Source: Argyresthia goedartella (taxonomy: Eukaryota > Arthropoda > Insecta > Lepidoptera > Argyresthiidae). Taken from it: a DNA stretch of 64,000 nt. Shown here in pieces: positions 43,891 through 55,159 of this stretch. The notes under the pieces were generated by a model. The model ran no database searches. It saw only the letters and a list, made by a program, of their open reading frames with translations, and was not told where the DNA came from. The translations under genes were made by a program, and so were the position numbers. The DNA lies in the NCBI GenBank assembly GCA_949825045.1, contig OX463813.1, positions 9,176,001-9,240,000 of the forward strand. Reading direction: 5' to 3'. Every line of letters starts with the position of its first letter. Within the stretch, counting starts at the first letter, position 1.

Positions 43891-44874
43891 CGACCAATAA
43901 CTTGTTTTCGCTGGGTGAACAATTTGATGCTCTCTCTAAAAACATTAAGGACTCTAAGGTATCTGTGAGTGAGCAGATGGAAAACCTACCAAAAACTGTG
44001 AACTCCTGGGAAGAAAGAATCCAAAGACTGGAGGCCCGGTCAGATGAATACACTGTCCCCACAGAGAAGCTGAGGAACCAGGAGGAACAAATAACAGCTT
44101 TAAATAACACAATCTCCCTACTAAGTGAACAAACAGTCACATCAGACCAGGACACTACTAGACTCTGGGAGCGGATCAACGAGCAGGAGCAGTTCGCTGT
44201 TCGTAACGAGCTGGAGATTTCCGGGATCAATGAGACCCACAATGAAAGTCTCCACCACATCGTCTCTATCGTAGCAGTGAAGATTGGGGCACTATCGAAG
44301 AAAACGGAGTAGACCTGATTACACGTGTTGGCCCAAAACAGGAAGAGTACGACGCAGCCGGAAAACCGAAGAAACCTCGCCCCGTGGTGGTACGCTTTCT
44401 CAGAAACTCAAAAAGAAACTCGGTGCTCGATGCCACGCGTGAAAGAAGAGGACTCACCACCAAAGACATTGACTTAGAAGGCCCGACGAACACGCTTTAC
44501 TTCAACGAGCGTCTGACGAAATCTAATCGCAAGCTTTTTCTTGAAACAAGACTCTGAGCCAAAAAAAGTGGTTTCCGGTATACCTGGGTCAAAAATGGCC
44601 AAATACGAGTTCGTAAAGAAGGGAAGAAGCCACAACTCATTCGCAACCCCGATGACCTTGACCGCCTCATGGGGCCAGACCTTCCGGACATTTCCCCTAC
44701 AGCCCCAACAGCCTCAGCAAATACAAACCACACCATTCCAAAATTCTTCGCCGGATACTCACGAAATGAAGCCTCGCAGTCCACTTAGCTCTCTAATACG
44801 TCCTCTCAGTGCAATGTGCCTGATGATATTATTAAAGTTCCTGATATATTATTTTCTTCCAGAAAAAACTACTA
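43884..44874 (+). pseudogene. LINE ORF1 with coiled coil and FP-like domain, broken
   Basis: The first part has heptad-like Leu/Glu-rich sequence (SEQMENLPKTVNSWEERIQR, LEARSDEYTVPTEKLRNQEE). After a frameshift near 44.31 kb comes RPVVVRFLRNSKRNSVLDAT and NTLYFNERLTKSNRKLFLET. After a second frameshift near 44.55 kb comes RYTWVKNGQIRVRKEGKKPQ. 'VYxNExLTxxNKxLF…YKYVWxKNGxIxVRK' is the RNA-binding FP-like domain of LINE ORF1 proteins in insects. Confidence 0.75.
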
Positions 44875-45156
44875 TTAACATGAGTTTTAAGTCTTTGAAA
44901 ATGAGTGAATTGTTTTCCACATTTGTTATTGTTGTTTCCAGTCTCACTAGCTGCAATGTGTCAAACATTATTTATTTCATATATTTATCTACCCACGTGT
45001 ATATCTACTGTATATATTTTTTTACTCATATTACTATGATTATAATGTAGACAAACGTAATACATACAAATCTTCCGCTAACACGATATCTTGCTGCGCC
45101 ATACGTGAAAGATTATACAACCCAAACAACACACACTCTTTAATTCAACTACAAAA

Positions 45157-46250
45157 ATGGCCAACATGAATATTGCAAGCGATATTGATATTTCATTAGC
45201 CATCCCAAGTCACGCAGTTGAATCAGCAGAACTCTGTAAAAACGTGTTGGTAAATTCCTATAATCTGAAAATTGCAACATTTAACATCAGAAGCCATAAC
45301 TGCAATTTCGACAGTTTCCTAACTTTGCTTCATCGTCTAGACCTCAACTACGCTGTTATCATTCTGACTGAATGCTTCCTTGGCCACTCTCCACTCATTA
45401 GAAAAAATTATGGATATACACATTGTCACACTACCAAGTACACCAACCAAAACGGAGGCGTCATTGTTTATATCAAAGAAACCTGGAAGGCTACGGTCAC
45501 CGAACCAGAATTTGTTGACGCAAACTGTCTTCTGATTAGCTTACCAAACAGTTTTAAAATAATAGCTCTATATAGATCTCCCTCCGTGCATAATATAGGA
45601 AATTTTCTAGTTTCAATGGACAATATTCTCAAGACACTAAAACACAGTAACAACACAATCATAGCAGGCGATATTAACATAAATATCCTCACAGACTCCA
45701 CCGATACCCGTAAGACAGACTATCTTTGCCTTACTGCAGAACACGGTTTTCTCCCTGCCGTTACCATACCCACTAGAGATAAATCCTGCATAGACCATAT
45801 TTTCCTAAAAACTAAAAATAAAACCATAGCCGTAGTCTGCAAAACGTCAGTTACACACACGACCTCGCAATGGTCGCTATAAATACGAATCAAACTATTA
45901 ACTCACCCAAAAGACAGATATCTAAAACTAACTATAACGAGGTAGCAAATGACCTGAAAGCCATCGATTGGACTGTTGTCACCAACTGCCAAAATGTTTC
46001 AGAGGCAACCAATATTTTTACAGGAAAACTTAATGAGGTCATCACAAGAAACACCGAAGTCAAGCAAACCAGTCGAGCTCAGTACCACATAAAGCCTTGG
46101 ATAACTCCGGGACTGATACGATGCATGAAACACAGAGACAGCTTACATCTTAAATATAGGAAACACCCAAATGACGCAACCGCTCACACCATCTACAATA
46201 GATACCGAAACTTCGGTGTCAATATACTTCACCGAGTAGTCAGAATATGA
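45157..46250 (+). pseudogene. LINE endonuclease (APE type), frame-shifted
   Basis: From MANMNIASDIDISLAIPSHA: LKIATFNIRSHNCNFDSF, ILTECFLG, GGVIVYIKE, NNTIIAGDININIL and KSCIDHIFLK give the APE-type endonuclease motifs (Asn, Glu, GD-x-N, D-H). The last motif (SDH) is lost at a frameshift near 45.88 kb; the linker region then continues in another frame to 46.25 kb. Confidence 0.85.
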
Positions 46251-46499
46251 AAATAAAATGCTAACCAAAAATCACAAAAACCCTAAAATGCTATGGAAAA
46301 CAATTAAAAATATCTGCGAAATCTCAACATCTAAATCAAACTCTTCTACCGAGCTCTTAAGAAGTAAAAGCAACCCAATCGAATCCATAAATGAATGTAA
46401 CAGATACTTTACAAGTAGGAAGCAGCTTAGCTAATGATATACTGGTATAAACTAACCAAACAGAAACAAATTTAGTTTCCCAAGCCACATCACCATCCT

Positions 46500-48085
46500 C
46501 ACCACCTAACTCTTTCTTCTTTCAACTAACTAATGAATTTGAACTCACAAGCTACATCAAACAACTTAAAAACGACAGTGCACCAGGTCTAGATGGCATC
46601 AAAAATCTTTTGGTCAAACACATTGCCCAACATATTGTAAAACCTCTTCTTCACATTTGTAATCTCAGCCTCCTCAGTGGCATCTTCCCATACTCCTGGA
46701 AAGTAGCCTCTGTTACTCCTAATCATAAAGCTAGCGACAAATGCAACCCTAGTAACTATAGACCAATCTCTCTACTTGCGGTATTCTCAAAATTACTTGA
46801 AAAAATTACTAATAAAAGCCTCATTAATTACTTAGAATCGAACAATTTACTGTCATCAAACCAATTTGGATTCAGACAGGGAAAATCAACCGAAGACGCA
46901 ATAACCCTTCTCTTAAACTCGGTATCTTCCCAGCTTGACAAAGGGCACTGTTCCATCGGCGTTTTCCTGGATCTTGCTGGAAACTGGAAAACCTGGGCAA
47001 AAGGGGTGTAGCACTTGACTGGTTCAGCAACTATCTTACAGACAGAAAACAAATGACGAAAATTGGTAATTTACACAGTGACCCAATGCCTATAAATTAC
47101 GGAGTCCCACAGGGCAGCATCTTAGGTCCTACCTTATTTATTGTTTATATTATTGTTTATATTAACGACATAGGAACCAGTCTCCCAACCTCTGTCTCAG
47201 CCGAAATAATATGCTATGCCGATGATACAGCTCTAATATTCAGTGATAAATCTTGGAAAGACACTTTCTCAAAAACCATAAATGGACTATCAGGAATATC
47301 TAACTGGCTCTCAGGAAACCTGCTCACCCTAAACACAAACAAAAATAAATACCTTTGCTTCGATAAAACAATAGCCACACAACCTAACACCTCTACTGTA
47401 CAAATTCATACTTGCGATCGCTCTGCTTCAAATTGTACCTGTGACACAATTCAAAGGACTGACCATATAAAATACCTAGGCATCACGATAGACGAGAAAC
47501 TCAACTTTCACAAACACATATGCACCCTCTCAGGTAGAGCCAGAAAACTGATCCACATAATGAGACTCCTTCGAAACGGAGCTAACAAAGACACCCTAAA
47601 GCTGGTCTTCATATCCTTATGTCAATCTGTTTTGAGCTACTGCATAGGATGCTGCGGAGGATCGTCTAAATCACACATGCTCATCTTGGAAAGGGCCCAA
47701 CGCTCAATACTAAAAGTAATGTTTAAAAAACCAGTCAGATACCCCACCACGACTCTATACAAAGACAGTAACGGAACTGTAGAGAATTCGGAAATTATTT
47801 ATTCTTAAATCAGCGTTAGACCAACACCGCATCAACATCAAAAGACCAGAATACAATAGCCTTTTAAACCAACGTGTGTTCCGAACGCAACCTAAAGTAG
47901 CACAAACAACCTTTGCACAGCGTTTCCCCCTCTTTTTACACCCTTTCATTTACAACAGAATTGCCAAAGCATGTGATATAAAGTCATCCACAATTAAAGA
48001 AGCAAAACGGAAAATAGTTAGCTGGCTTCACGAGCAAGATTACGACGACACCGAAAGAATGATAGGAATTAACCACTATAGGTAA
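46500..48085 (+). pseudogene. LINE reverse transcriptase, deleted and frame-shifted
   Basis: Palm motifs are clear: [55 protein letters not shown] and [10 protein letters not shown], then [17 protein letters not shown]. The stretch after GVFLDLA lacks about 25 residues including the first catalytic Asp region (normally 'FDTV'), so the enzyme is dead. The C-terminus is spread over two more frames up to 48.08 kb. Confidence 0.85.
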
Positions 48086-48707
48086 CTAACTCTACGTCTA
48101 CATTATATACTTATATATTTATATATATTACAAATATGTATTATACTTATATACTTTTTACTATACTATAAATTTTTATACTACATAATCTACATTCCAA
48201 ATACTTTAATGTTATTAAAAAAATATTATGATATCACAAAATAGGCGTAGGAACAGTAACTGACTACTTTAATATTTTTTTCTCTTTTTCATAAGTGTTA
48301 TTTTTTATAAAATTGTATTTCTCGTAAGTTTAAGTTTAATTTCTTTTGTTTTATAAAATTGTGTGCGAATTTAAACAAACTACCAATCAAATGGTAATTC
48401 TGCCTACAAGCGCCCACGACACAGGCTGCGTATAGTGTGGGAGCTACCGTAAAAACTACTGTACAATTGTGTTTTTGGATAATAAACATTTTGATTTGAT
48501 GATCTACGTTTTTTTTGGTGTGGGTAGTCCTACAAGGCAACAATAAATTTTACACTCCATAATTAATTTAATGTATTTAATAACTTACAATAATTTAATG
48601 AGTATTCAGCAATAATATTACTGGCCTGGACCCTTCACTGCACATTCCCAATTGAAGAACAATACAATTTGACCAGTCAACAACCACATAACCTCAAAAT
48701 CACAAGC

Positions 48708-49487
48708 ATGGACCAGTATTCGGAGATTTCCAAAGGTATGGAAGATTTAATTTCCACATTCTCGGACCGGATGGACAAATATGACAGGGATCTACAGCTA
48801 GCTGCAACCTCTACCAGCCCCCAGGACATAAGTGGACTCGCGCAACAGTTTTCGGACTTCAAGTCCCTGATCTGGAAAGCTCTCGGAGTTCTGAAGTCGC
48901 AGATTGAGCATCTGGGTTTGGGGCTTGACAGGCACGAGCAGATGATGCGGCGTAAGGTCCTGCTCGTTCACGGCGTGGCTGAAGAACCGGAGGAGCAGCC
49001 TGTTGCCGTTCTGACTGCAGTGTTGGCTAACCGCCTGAAGTCTTCAGATGATTGTCTCGGTGCAATCAAAGTGGTTCATCGCTTGGGTGCCAAAGGAGCG
49101 AAGACTAGGCCCCTCCTTGTGCGCTTTACATCCCACGAGGCATGCAGCGAGGTGTGGGATTCTAAGAAGGCCCTAAAAGGTACGGGCATCACGTTGACTG
49201 AGTTCCTGACGAAGTCACGTCACGATGTCTTTATGGCGGCTCGCCAACACTTTGGCGTCAGCAACTCCTGGACAACCTGTGGCCGTATTTTCGTGCAGCT
49301 GCCAAACAAGACTCGTCGGAAGGTCGAGTGCTGGGCGGAGTTGCGGCCGCTTATGGACAAATTTCCCAGCAAAGAGCCCCCTCAGTCAGCCGTTAAGGGG
49401 AAGAAGCCTGCTGTGGACATGTCGGCGGCCTCCACCAGGGGCGTTGTCACCAGAAGAGGAGCGTCTCAGGCTCGGGCAGCCAAATAG
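48708..49487 (+). CDS. CR1-like LINE ORF1 protein (open)
   Basis: A 259-codon open frame starting MDQYSEISKGMEDLISTFSD. It has a helical N-terminus (residues 1-80), then a segment RRKVLLVHGVAEEPEEQPVA and TRPLLVRFTSHEACSEVWDS, an RRM-like fold of ORF1 proteins, and ends with a Lys/Arg-rich tail (SAASTRGVVTRRGASQARAA). It presumably binds LINE RNA. ATG at 48708 is the first in frame. The last 109 bp are within the 260-bp duplicated segment. Confidence 0.75.
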   Translation: MDQYSEISKGMEDLISTFSDRMDKYDRDLQLAATSTSPQDISGLAQQFSDFKSLIWKALGVLKSQIEHLGLGLDRHEQMMRRKVLLVHGVAEEPEEQPVAVLTAVLANRLKSSDDCLGAIKVVHRLGAKGAKTRPLLVRFTSHEACSEVWDSKKALKGTGITLTEFLTKSRHDVFMAARQHFGVSNSWTTCGRIFVQLPNKTRRKVECWAELRPLMDKFPSKEPPQSAVKGKKPAVDMSAASTRGVVTRRGASQARAAK

Positions 49488-49638
49488 TGCAGTGAGGTTA
49501 TGCAAGCGGTAGATGTCACATGCTCAGTTAAATCGCGGTCTCCATTCGACGCCCCCGTATAATTATGCTGTTTCTCATGTTTTGTGAGGTAGAATGTCTT
49601 TTTAACTTATTATTTTTACTTTTCTGTTTCGCTAAATC
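49379..49638 (+). repeat. 260-bp direct duplication, left copy
   Basis: Identical to 55160-55419 apart from one difference seen (GACGCCCCC here, GACACCCCC there). It covers the end of ORF1 and the following spacer (to GTTTCGCTAAATC). Together the two copies bracket the inserted block. Confidence 0.95.
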
Positions 49639-50378
49639 AATTCAATTCAATACCACCGCACACCAATCTCCATGCCTGCGACTTGCGACGGCTGCGGCAA
49701 TGACAACTTCAACGTGGACCACGCCTTGTGCTGCAAAACAGGTGGCCTTATCACACGCAGACATAACGAAATAAGGGATCTTTTCTGTGAACTGTGCCAG
49801 CAAGCCTGGGGAAACGTCACGAAAGAGCCAGTCATCTCCGAAGGCGATACTGGGCTGCGCGGAGACTTGGCTTGTCGGGGGGGATGGATTGCCCAGAGGG
49901 AGGCGTTATTTGATATCCGTGTCATAGACACCGACGCTCCCTCCCACGCATCACGCCCCGTAGCGGCTGTCCTTCGTTCAGCTGAAGAAGAAAAGAAAAG
50001 GAAGTACTGCGACCCATGCGAGACGCGCCACACCACCTTCACCCCTTTAGTAACCTCTGTCGACGGAGTTTTTGCTCCACAAATGATATCATTCACTAAA
50101 CACCTCGCCGAAACGCTGGCGGACCGCTGGAACCGGACCCCTGCCACAATAATGGGCTGGCTACGAGCAAGAATTCAAACCGCCATCATCAGGGCTAGCA
50201 GCATGTGCATCCGCGGCACCCGCCATAGGTGGAATCGCACAGGCCTATATGAGGATGGAGCGGCAGTCCCACACGTCTTGAACTAGAATGCATATCTTAC
50301 TTATATTCTCTGTACTTATTTTCATGAATCTTTTGCTTAATAAATTTCTTATTGCATATATTTAAAAAAAAAAAAAAT
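49639..50378 (+). mobile_element. 5'-truncated LINE with restriction-like endonuclease domain
   Basis: It encodes CDGCGNDNFNVDHALCCKTG, GLITRRHNEIRDLFCELC, RGDLACRGGWIAQREALFDI, RVIDTDAPSHASRPVAAVLR and EEEKKRKY, then FTPLVTSVDGVFAPQMISF. The C-x2-C…H…C finger followed by RxD, 'DIRVIDTDA' and KKRKY is the C-terminal zinc finger and restriction-like (PD-D/E-XK) nuclease seen in some early-branching LINEs. It begins near the left duplication and ends AATAAATTTCTTATTGCA and a poly(A) of 13. Confidence 0.7.
49672..50286 (+). CDS. Zinc finger and restriction-like nuclease fragment
   Basis: An open frame of 204 codons, MPATCDGCGNDNFNVDHALC to VPHVLN. The candidate catalytic residues are Asp in RGDLAC, Asp in FDIRVID and Lys in EEKKRKY. 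As a fragment without RT it cannot move itself. The ATG at 49672 lies within the LINE protein and is not a natural start. Confidence 0.7.
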   Translation: MPATCDGCGNDNFNVDHALCCKTGGLITRRHNEIRDLFCELCQQAWGNVTKEPVISEGDTGLRGDLACRGGWIAQREALFDIRVIDTDAPSHASRPVAAVLRSAEEEKKRKYCDPCETRHTTFTPLVTSVDGVFAPQMISFTKHLAETLADRWNRTPATIMGWLRARIQTAIIRASSMCIRGTRHRWNRTGLYEDGAAVPHVLN

Positions 50379-50642
50379 TTTTTGGTTTGATGGCTTCTAC
50401 TGTGGATCCCTACAGTAATTCCGCCAATATCACGTATTGAAGATGACACGAAGGGGATCACGTTGTACAGTTATCGGTGAAACTTCCTTTGAGTTGAGAT
50501 CTCTCTATAACAAAAGGACCGGACAAACAACAATTAGGACAGCACAAATTAACATATAATTTAAATGTTAAGTGATTACATATTAAGGGTGTTAGACATA
50601 AAAAGAAGACATACATAAATAAAATAATAATTCTACATCTAA

Positions 50643-53600
50643 CTACAGTTTAATCTTGTTAGAGGTTATAAATTTAGAAAGGATGTGAATAAAGGAAGGG
50701 TCCGAAAGAGTCAATAAGAATTTAAGATTGACGGGACGGGGGATCTTACCGGGGAGGATGTCATACAATGAGGTTTGAAGTTTAGTGCATTCAAAAAACA
50801 AATGATCGGGAGTACCGTCAGCCAGGCCGCATTCACAAAGAGAGCTATCCCTTATCCTAATTTTAGCGAGATGTACTGGCGTGCAGGAGTGTCCCAGTCG
50901 AAGCCGACAGATAGTTGATGTAACAGTCTTACGCATTTCCCTGTACTTGAAAAACCAAGGTTTTTTAGGTATTGACGGTTGAATTTGGCCATAATGCCTA
51001 CCCTTTAAAGTTCTAGATGACTGCCATGAAGATTCCCATGATTTTTCCAGACGAGTCTTAGCCGAAGATACTAAGTCTTGGGTATGAATTTTGAAGTGTG
51101 ATAAGTCACCAGATTCCACAGCTTCCTTTGCACAAGAGTCAACTATTTCATTACCCGAAATACCACTGTGAGCTGGAATCCAAGCCGGTATAATGTTGAT
51201 ACCCCGAGAGAGGCACCTGAACAGAGCATGGCGAATCTTTAGTACAAGAGGGGACTTAAGTTTTGATTTAAATGGGTTAGCAGAAATTGCGTAAAGAGAG
51301 CTTAAGGAGTCCGAGAAAATTAAAGTGTTATCCAACGAATGGGATTCCGCATACAAGATGGCTTCAAGGATTGCCGTCGCCTCCCCGGAAAAAACGGAGG
51401 AACCCGGAGGTAGTTTGAAGTTTAAGATAATTCGGAATTTAGGGATCCACACGGCTGCTCCAACATTCCCGCTAGAGGAAAGCTTGGATGCATCCGTGAA
51501 TATGGGCAGCCACTCTGACCACTTTTCTGTAATTATTCTATTAAATTGCCTATTGGGTTGACGTGAATCTTTTTGAATGCCAAAATCTAATAAGATTTGA
51601 GGTTTAAAAATAAGACAATGATATGGGAACGAAAAGAGGGGAAAAGTTTCATAATGGAATATGGGGTGACGGATACGGAAAAAGTTGATGAAACTTCGAA
51701 GTAAACAAGGAAGATCCCTCAGGGATCTGTAACCTTGAGCCGTAGTGATCTGGAAGAGTCTTTGGAGTTTAGAGAGTAAGGGGTGAGAAGAAACCTGAAC
51801 AAGCTTAAAGAAAAATCGATCACATAAATACTGATTGCGGAGATGAAGTGGAGGATCGACACATTCAACCTGGAGAGCATTAGTTGGGGATGATTTCATT
51901 GTTCCTGAAATTATTCTCAGACACTTAGCTTGAATTCTGGAAATTTTGACGGTAGCAGCTTTATTACAAGGGTCCAAAAGGAAACCGCCATAATCAAAGT
52001 GGCTACGGATAATGGCGTTGTAGATTAATTTTTGAGAATAGGGGTGGGCCCCCCACCATACTCCTGATAAGGAGCGAAGAACGTTAATACCCTTCTCACA
52101 TTTTTGGGCAACATAGGACAGGTGTGGGATCCCAGTCAGTCTGGAGTCGAGGATCACTCCTAGAAACTTGACTTTATTGTCGGTAGGGATAGGATCGTCT
52201 TCAATGAGAAGTTCCAAATCCGGAATGGTTCGTTTTTTTGTGAAAATAACTGAGGAACTCTTGGAGGCCGAAAGAGATAATCCGTGAGCATCGAGCCAAT
52301 CATTTAGATACATCAGCGCCGAGTTTAGGCGAGATTCTGCAACTGAACATGAATCTACAGCCAAATAAAGGGCTAAGTCATCAGCATATTGTAAAATATT
52401 GCAGAAGGGGGTAACGCATCTTTCAAGATCGTACGTGTATAAATTGTATAGGAGTGGGCTCATGACAGATCCCTGGGGGAGACCTTTCCATACAGTACGG
52501 CTTGTAGGTGGACAGTTAGTATTTTTTATGGATATAGATCTTTCCATGAGAAGATTGCATATAAATCGAGTCAACTTCTCAGGAATACTCAGATTTTGCA
52601 TAGTTTGCCTGAGAACTGAGAGCTGGACGTTATCATATGCAGAAGTTACGTCAAGGAATGCTGCCACCAAGTACTGTTTCTTCTTAAATGCCAGGTGGAT
52701 ATCAGTGACAATGATGCTTAGACTATCCATAGTGCTCATACCCTTACGAAAACCAAACTGGGATTTAGCTAGGATGTTATTATGCTCAAGGAACCACTCA
52801 AGTCTGGTTTTCAATAGATGTTCCATAATTTTACATAGGACGGATGAAAGGGCAATAGGTCTACGGGACTTAGGGTCAGAGGGATTCTTTCCGGGTTTGA
52901 GGATTGGGATTATAATTTGTTTGCTCCATGTAGTTGGGGAGGAACCAAAGTCAAAGAAAAAATTTATTAATTCCAAATATTTAAATTTACATTTTGAGTT
53001 GGATTTAGTTAAGAAAGAGTAAGGAATCCCATCGACTCCAGGGCGACAAGGCCTTCCAGTGTGCATTCTAATTCGCGGATAGAGAAAGGGGCGTCCATAT
53101 TCCCACATGCAGAAATAAAGGACGGGGGAGAGGGGAGATCATAAGAATTAGGAGAGAATGGAGGAGAAAGTCTGTCAGCAAAAGCGTCCAGCCAAACTGC
53201 CGGATCATTAGAGGTCACATTCTCTATATTCATAGAGCATCTAAATCTACGAATGTTTCTCCAGACTTCTGAAGGACGCGTGCGAGGAGAGAGACCTTCA
53301 CAAAAAAAGTTCCAACCTGCTCTTTTTTTCCGATGGATTGTTCTTTTCGCTCGAGCAGCGGCGTGCTTATATTTAATGAAGTTATCCATCGACATGTCAG
53401 AAATGTATAGTGTTTCAGCATCGTTTCTCTCCCCGATAACCAACGTACATTCGGAATCCCACCAAGGAGGTGAGACTCTATGATTCCTTGGCTTCTTAAT
53501 AGGAATGTGTGAATTGGCAGATGACAAGATGGCATCAACAAAGTTATCGTATATTGATAGGAAGTTATTAGAAGTGCATTGAGGAATTGAATCCATTTTA

Positions 53601-54337
53601 ACATCTAGTGAGGAAGAGAAGTCATCCCAGTTAGCTTTAGACAATCTGTATCTAACAAGGGGGCAAGGGTCAATGGCGATATAAGACTGAGAATGAAGAG
53701 AAATAAGGATAGGGAAGTGGTCACTCCCAAAAGTACTAGAAAGCCTTTTCCAGAGACATGAAGAAGAAAGAGAGGGGGAAGTAATAGTAAGATCGACAGC
53801 AGACTTGGGGTTCTGATGGGGAAGGACTCTACGAGTAGGGGAACCATCATTAATTATACAGAGATTTAAGTTATCCAGAAGATCAAGAAGAAGATGAGAG
53901 AAGGGGTCACAATTATAGGAACCCCAAGAGATATGGTGGGAGTTGAAGTCTCCCATGACTATAACAGGGGGAGTAAGTGAGGAAATTATAGATTGTAGAG
54001 AGGGAATAAGTGAGGCTGTTGGGTTAGCTATGTACAAGGACAGAAAAGACACACCAAGAGCTCTAAGAGCTATGACATTGATCTCCTGACCATGGGGAGG
54101 GAGGGGAATTTGGGTAAAAGTAAGGGAACGTTTTACTAGTAAAGCGGTCCCTGCATACCCGTCGTCTCTGTCCTCCCGAAGGCATGAGTAACCAGGAACC
54201 CGAAAACGGGAGCCAGGGACCAACCACGTCTCCGAGACGGCAGCGACGGCAGGTTTATATTGATCAATCAGATTAAGAAGTTCTGGTTTTTTAATCTTAA
54301 TGCTTTGACTGTTCCACTGAAGTATTTGGGGGAACAT
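50643..54337 (-). pseudogene. I-type LINE ORF2: endonuclease, RT, RNase H, one frameshift
   Basis: The first part (54337-53045) opens MFPQILQWNSQSIKIKKPEL and has SETWLVPGSRFRVPGYS, GDFNSHHISWGS and SAVDLTITS, then FGSDHFPILISL, an APE-type endonuclease. The frame then changes near 53045, and continues PGVDGIPYSFLTKS, RRPIALSSVLCKIMEHLL, FLDVTSAYDNVQ, GLPQGSVMSPLLYNLYTYDL and LQYADDLALYL (RT). RNase H follows: PIFTDASKLSS, GEATAILEAILYAE, LIFSDSLSSLYAIS and WIPAHSGISGNEIVD, holding the acidic residues and His. A CxC…H…C finger ends the protein. Two further ORFs in one mRNA are normal for the family; here the frameshift makes it a pseudogene. Confidence 0.9.
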
Positions 54338-55154
54338 TGTTAAGGATATTAGAAATTTGTATTAATTGTTGTGCAACGTTGGGCGGTACTGAATCACTAA
54401 ATTTAGATATTATATTTACAATGAGGGACAAAAGGGTTTCAATGAGGTTGTCATTTGGGGATATTGATTGAGATGATTGAGATAGGCAGAACCCATTAGG
54501 AACTGAGGATGTTGGATCTGCAATAATCATATTATGGGTTGATCTGTCATAACCTTTAAGTGGAGGAGGTCTGGACCTTTGGGAATAAACTGTTTTTTTA
54601 TAAGATGTTGAGGTAGTAGGGGCTGGAGTTGAGACCAATGGGGCTATGAGCATGTCTGCATAGGATCTTCCAGATGAAGGGATCTTGATAGAGGCTTCTC
54701 CATATGAGATGTTCTCTTGGGTCATCATGAGCTTTATTGATTTTTGTCTGCCCTGTTCAGGGCAGTTTTTGTCTGTGGCAACATGGTTGCCTGAACAGAA
54801 AATGCATGTTGGGTCGGTAGTCAATTCTGTACAATCTTCACCTAGGTGGGGCTGACAGCATCGGAAGCAACGGGGTTTAGAGCGGCAATGAGCCTTGACA
54901 TGGCCAAAGCGAAGGCATTGATGACATTGAATTGTGGGCAATTGGTATGATTCAACTAGCAGGGACGCGTGGTAGGAGAAAATTCTTTCAGGTAAGACTT
55001 GGCCTCTAAAAGTTAACACGACAGACTGTGTAGGAACCCAAGAAGCAACATGATCCAGCCACTGCTTGCGATTCAATCTGCGTGCTTTCAGGATCTCGCC
55101 ACATCCTGTTGAAAGATCCACTGACTCCACAAACTCATCCATCGGCATGTCCAC
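54297..55154 (-). CDS. I-type LINE ORF1 (gag-like), N-truncated
   Basis: It has MDMPMDEFVESVDLSTGCGE at the start of the retained part, then three zinc knuckles: CHQCLRFGHVKAHC, CFRCCQPHLGEDC and CIFCSGNHVATDKNC. The C-terminal third is Ser/Pro-rich. It overlaps the start of ORF2 by about 40 nt in another frame. The full-length ORF1 would be longer; the 5' end was lost at insertion, at 55.16 kb. Confidence 0.8.
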   Translation of the reverse strand: MDMPMDEFVESVDLSTGCGEILKARRLNRKQWLDHVASWVPTQSVVLTFRGQVLPERIFSYHASLLVESYQLPTIQCHQCLRFGHVKAHCRSKPRCFRCCQPHLGEDCTELTTDPTCIFCSGNHVATDKNCPEQGRQKSIKLMMTQENISYGEASIKIPSSGRSYADMLIAPLVSTPAPTTSTSYKKTVYSQRSRPPPLKGYDRSTHNMIIADPTSSVPNGFCLSQSSQSISPNDNLIETLLSLIVNIISKFSDSVPPNVAQQLIQISNILNNVPPNTSVEQSKH

Positions 55155-55159
55155 GGGGA

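Larger units (their letters stand above)
43884..48500 (+). mobile_element. Jockey/CR1-group LINE, near full length but decayed
   Basis: It contains ORF1 (43.88-44.87), endonuclease and RT (45.16-48.08), and a 3' UTR ending AAACATTTTGATTTGATG. ORFs are broken by several frameshifts. I cannot assign the exact clade from the sequence alone. Confidence 0.85.
50379..55159 (-). mobile_element. I-type LINE, nearly intact, 5'-truncated
   Basis: Minus strand: partial ORF1 (55154-54297), ORF2 with endonuclease, RT and RNase H (54337-50643), and a 3' UTR ending at TCAAACCAAAAAA beside the poly(A) of the opposite element. The presence of RNase H and CCHC fingers points to the I group. It seems young: one frameshift only. 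Confidence 0.85.

Noticed and set aside
44541..45050. Separate 169-codon protein within the LINE at 44 kb
   Set aside because: The ORF1 FP-like domain continues in another frame; the C-terminal half of this frame is a hydrophobic read of AT-rich spacer.
49647..50147. Antisense open frame of 166 codons
   Set aside because: Shadow of the plus-strand nuclease domain, which has recognisable motifs; the antisense has none.
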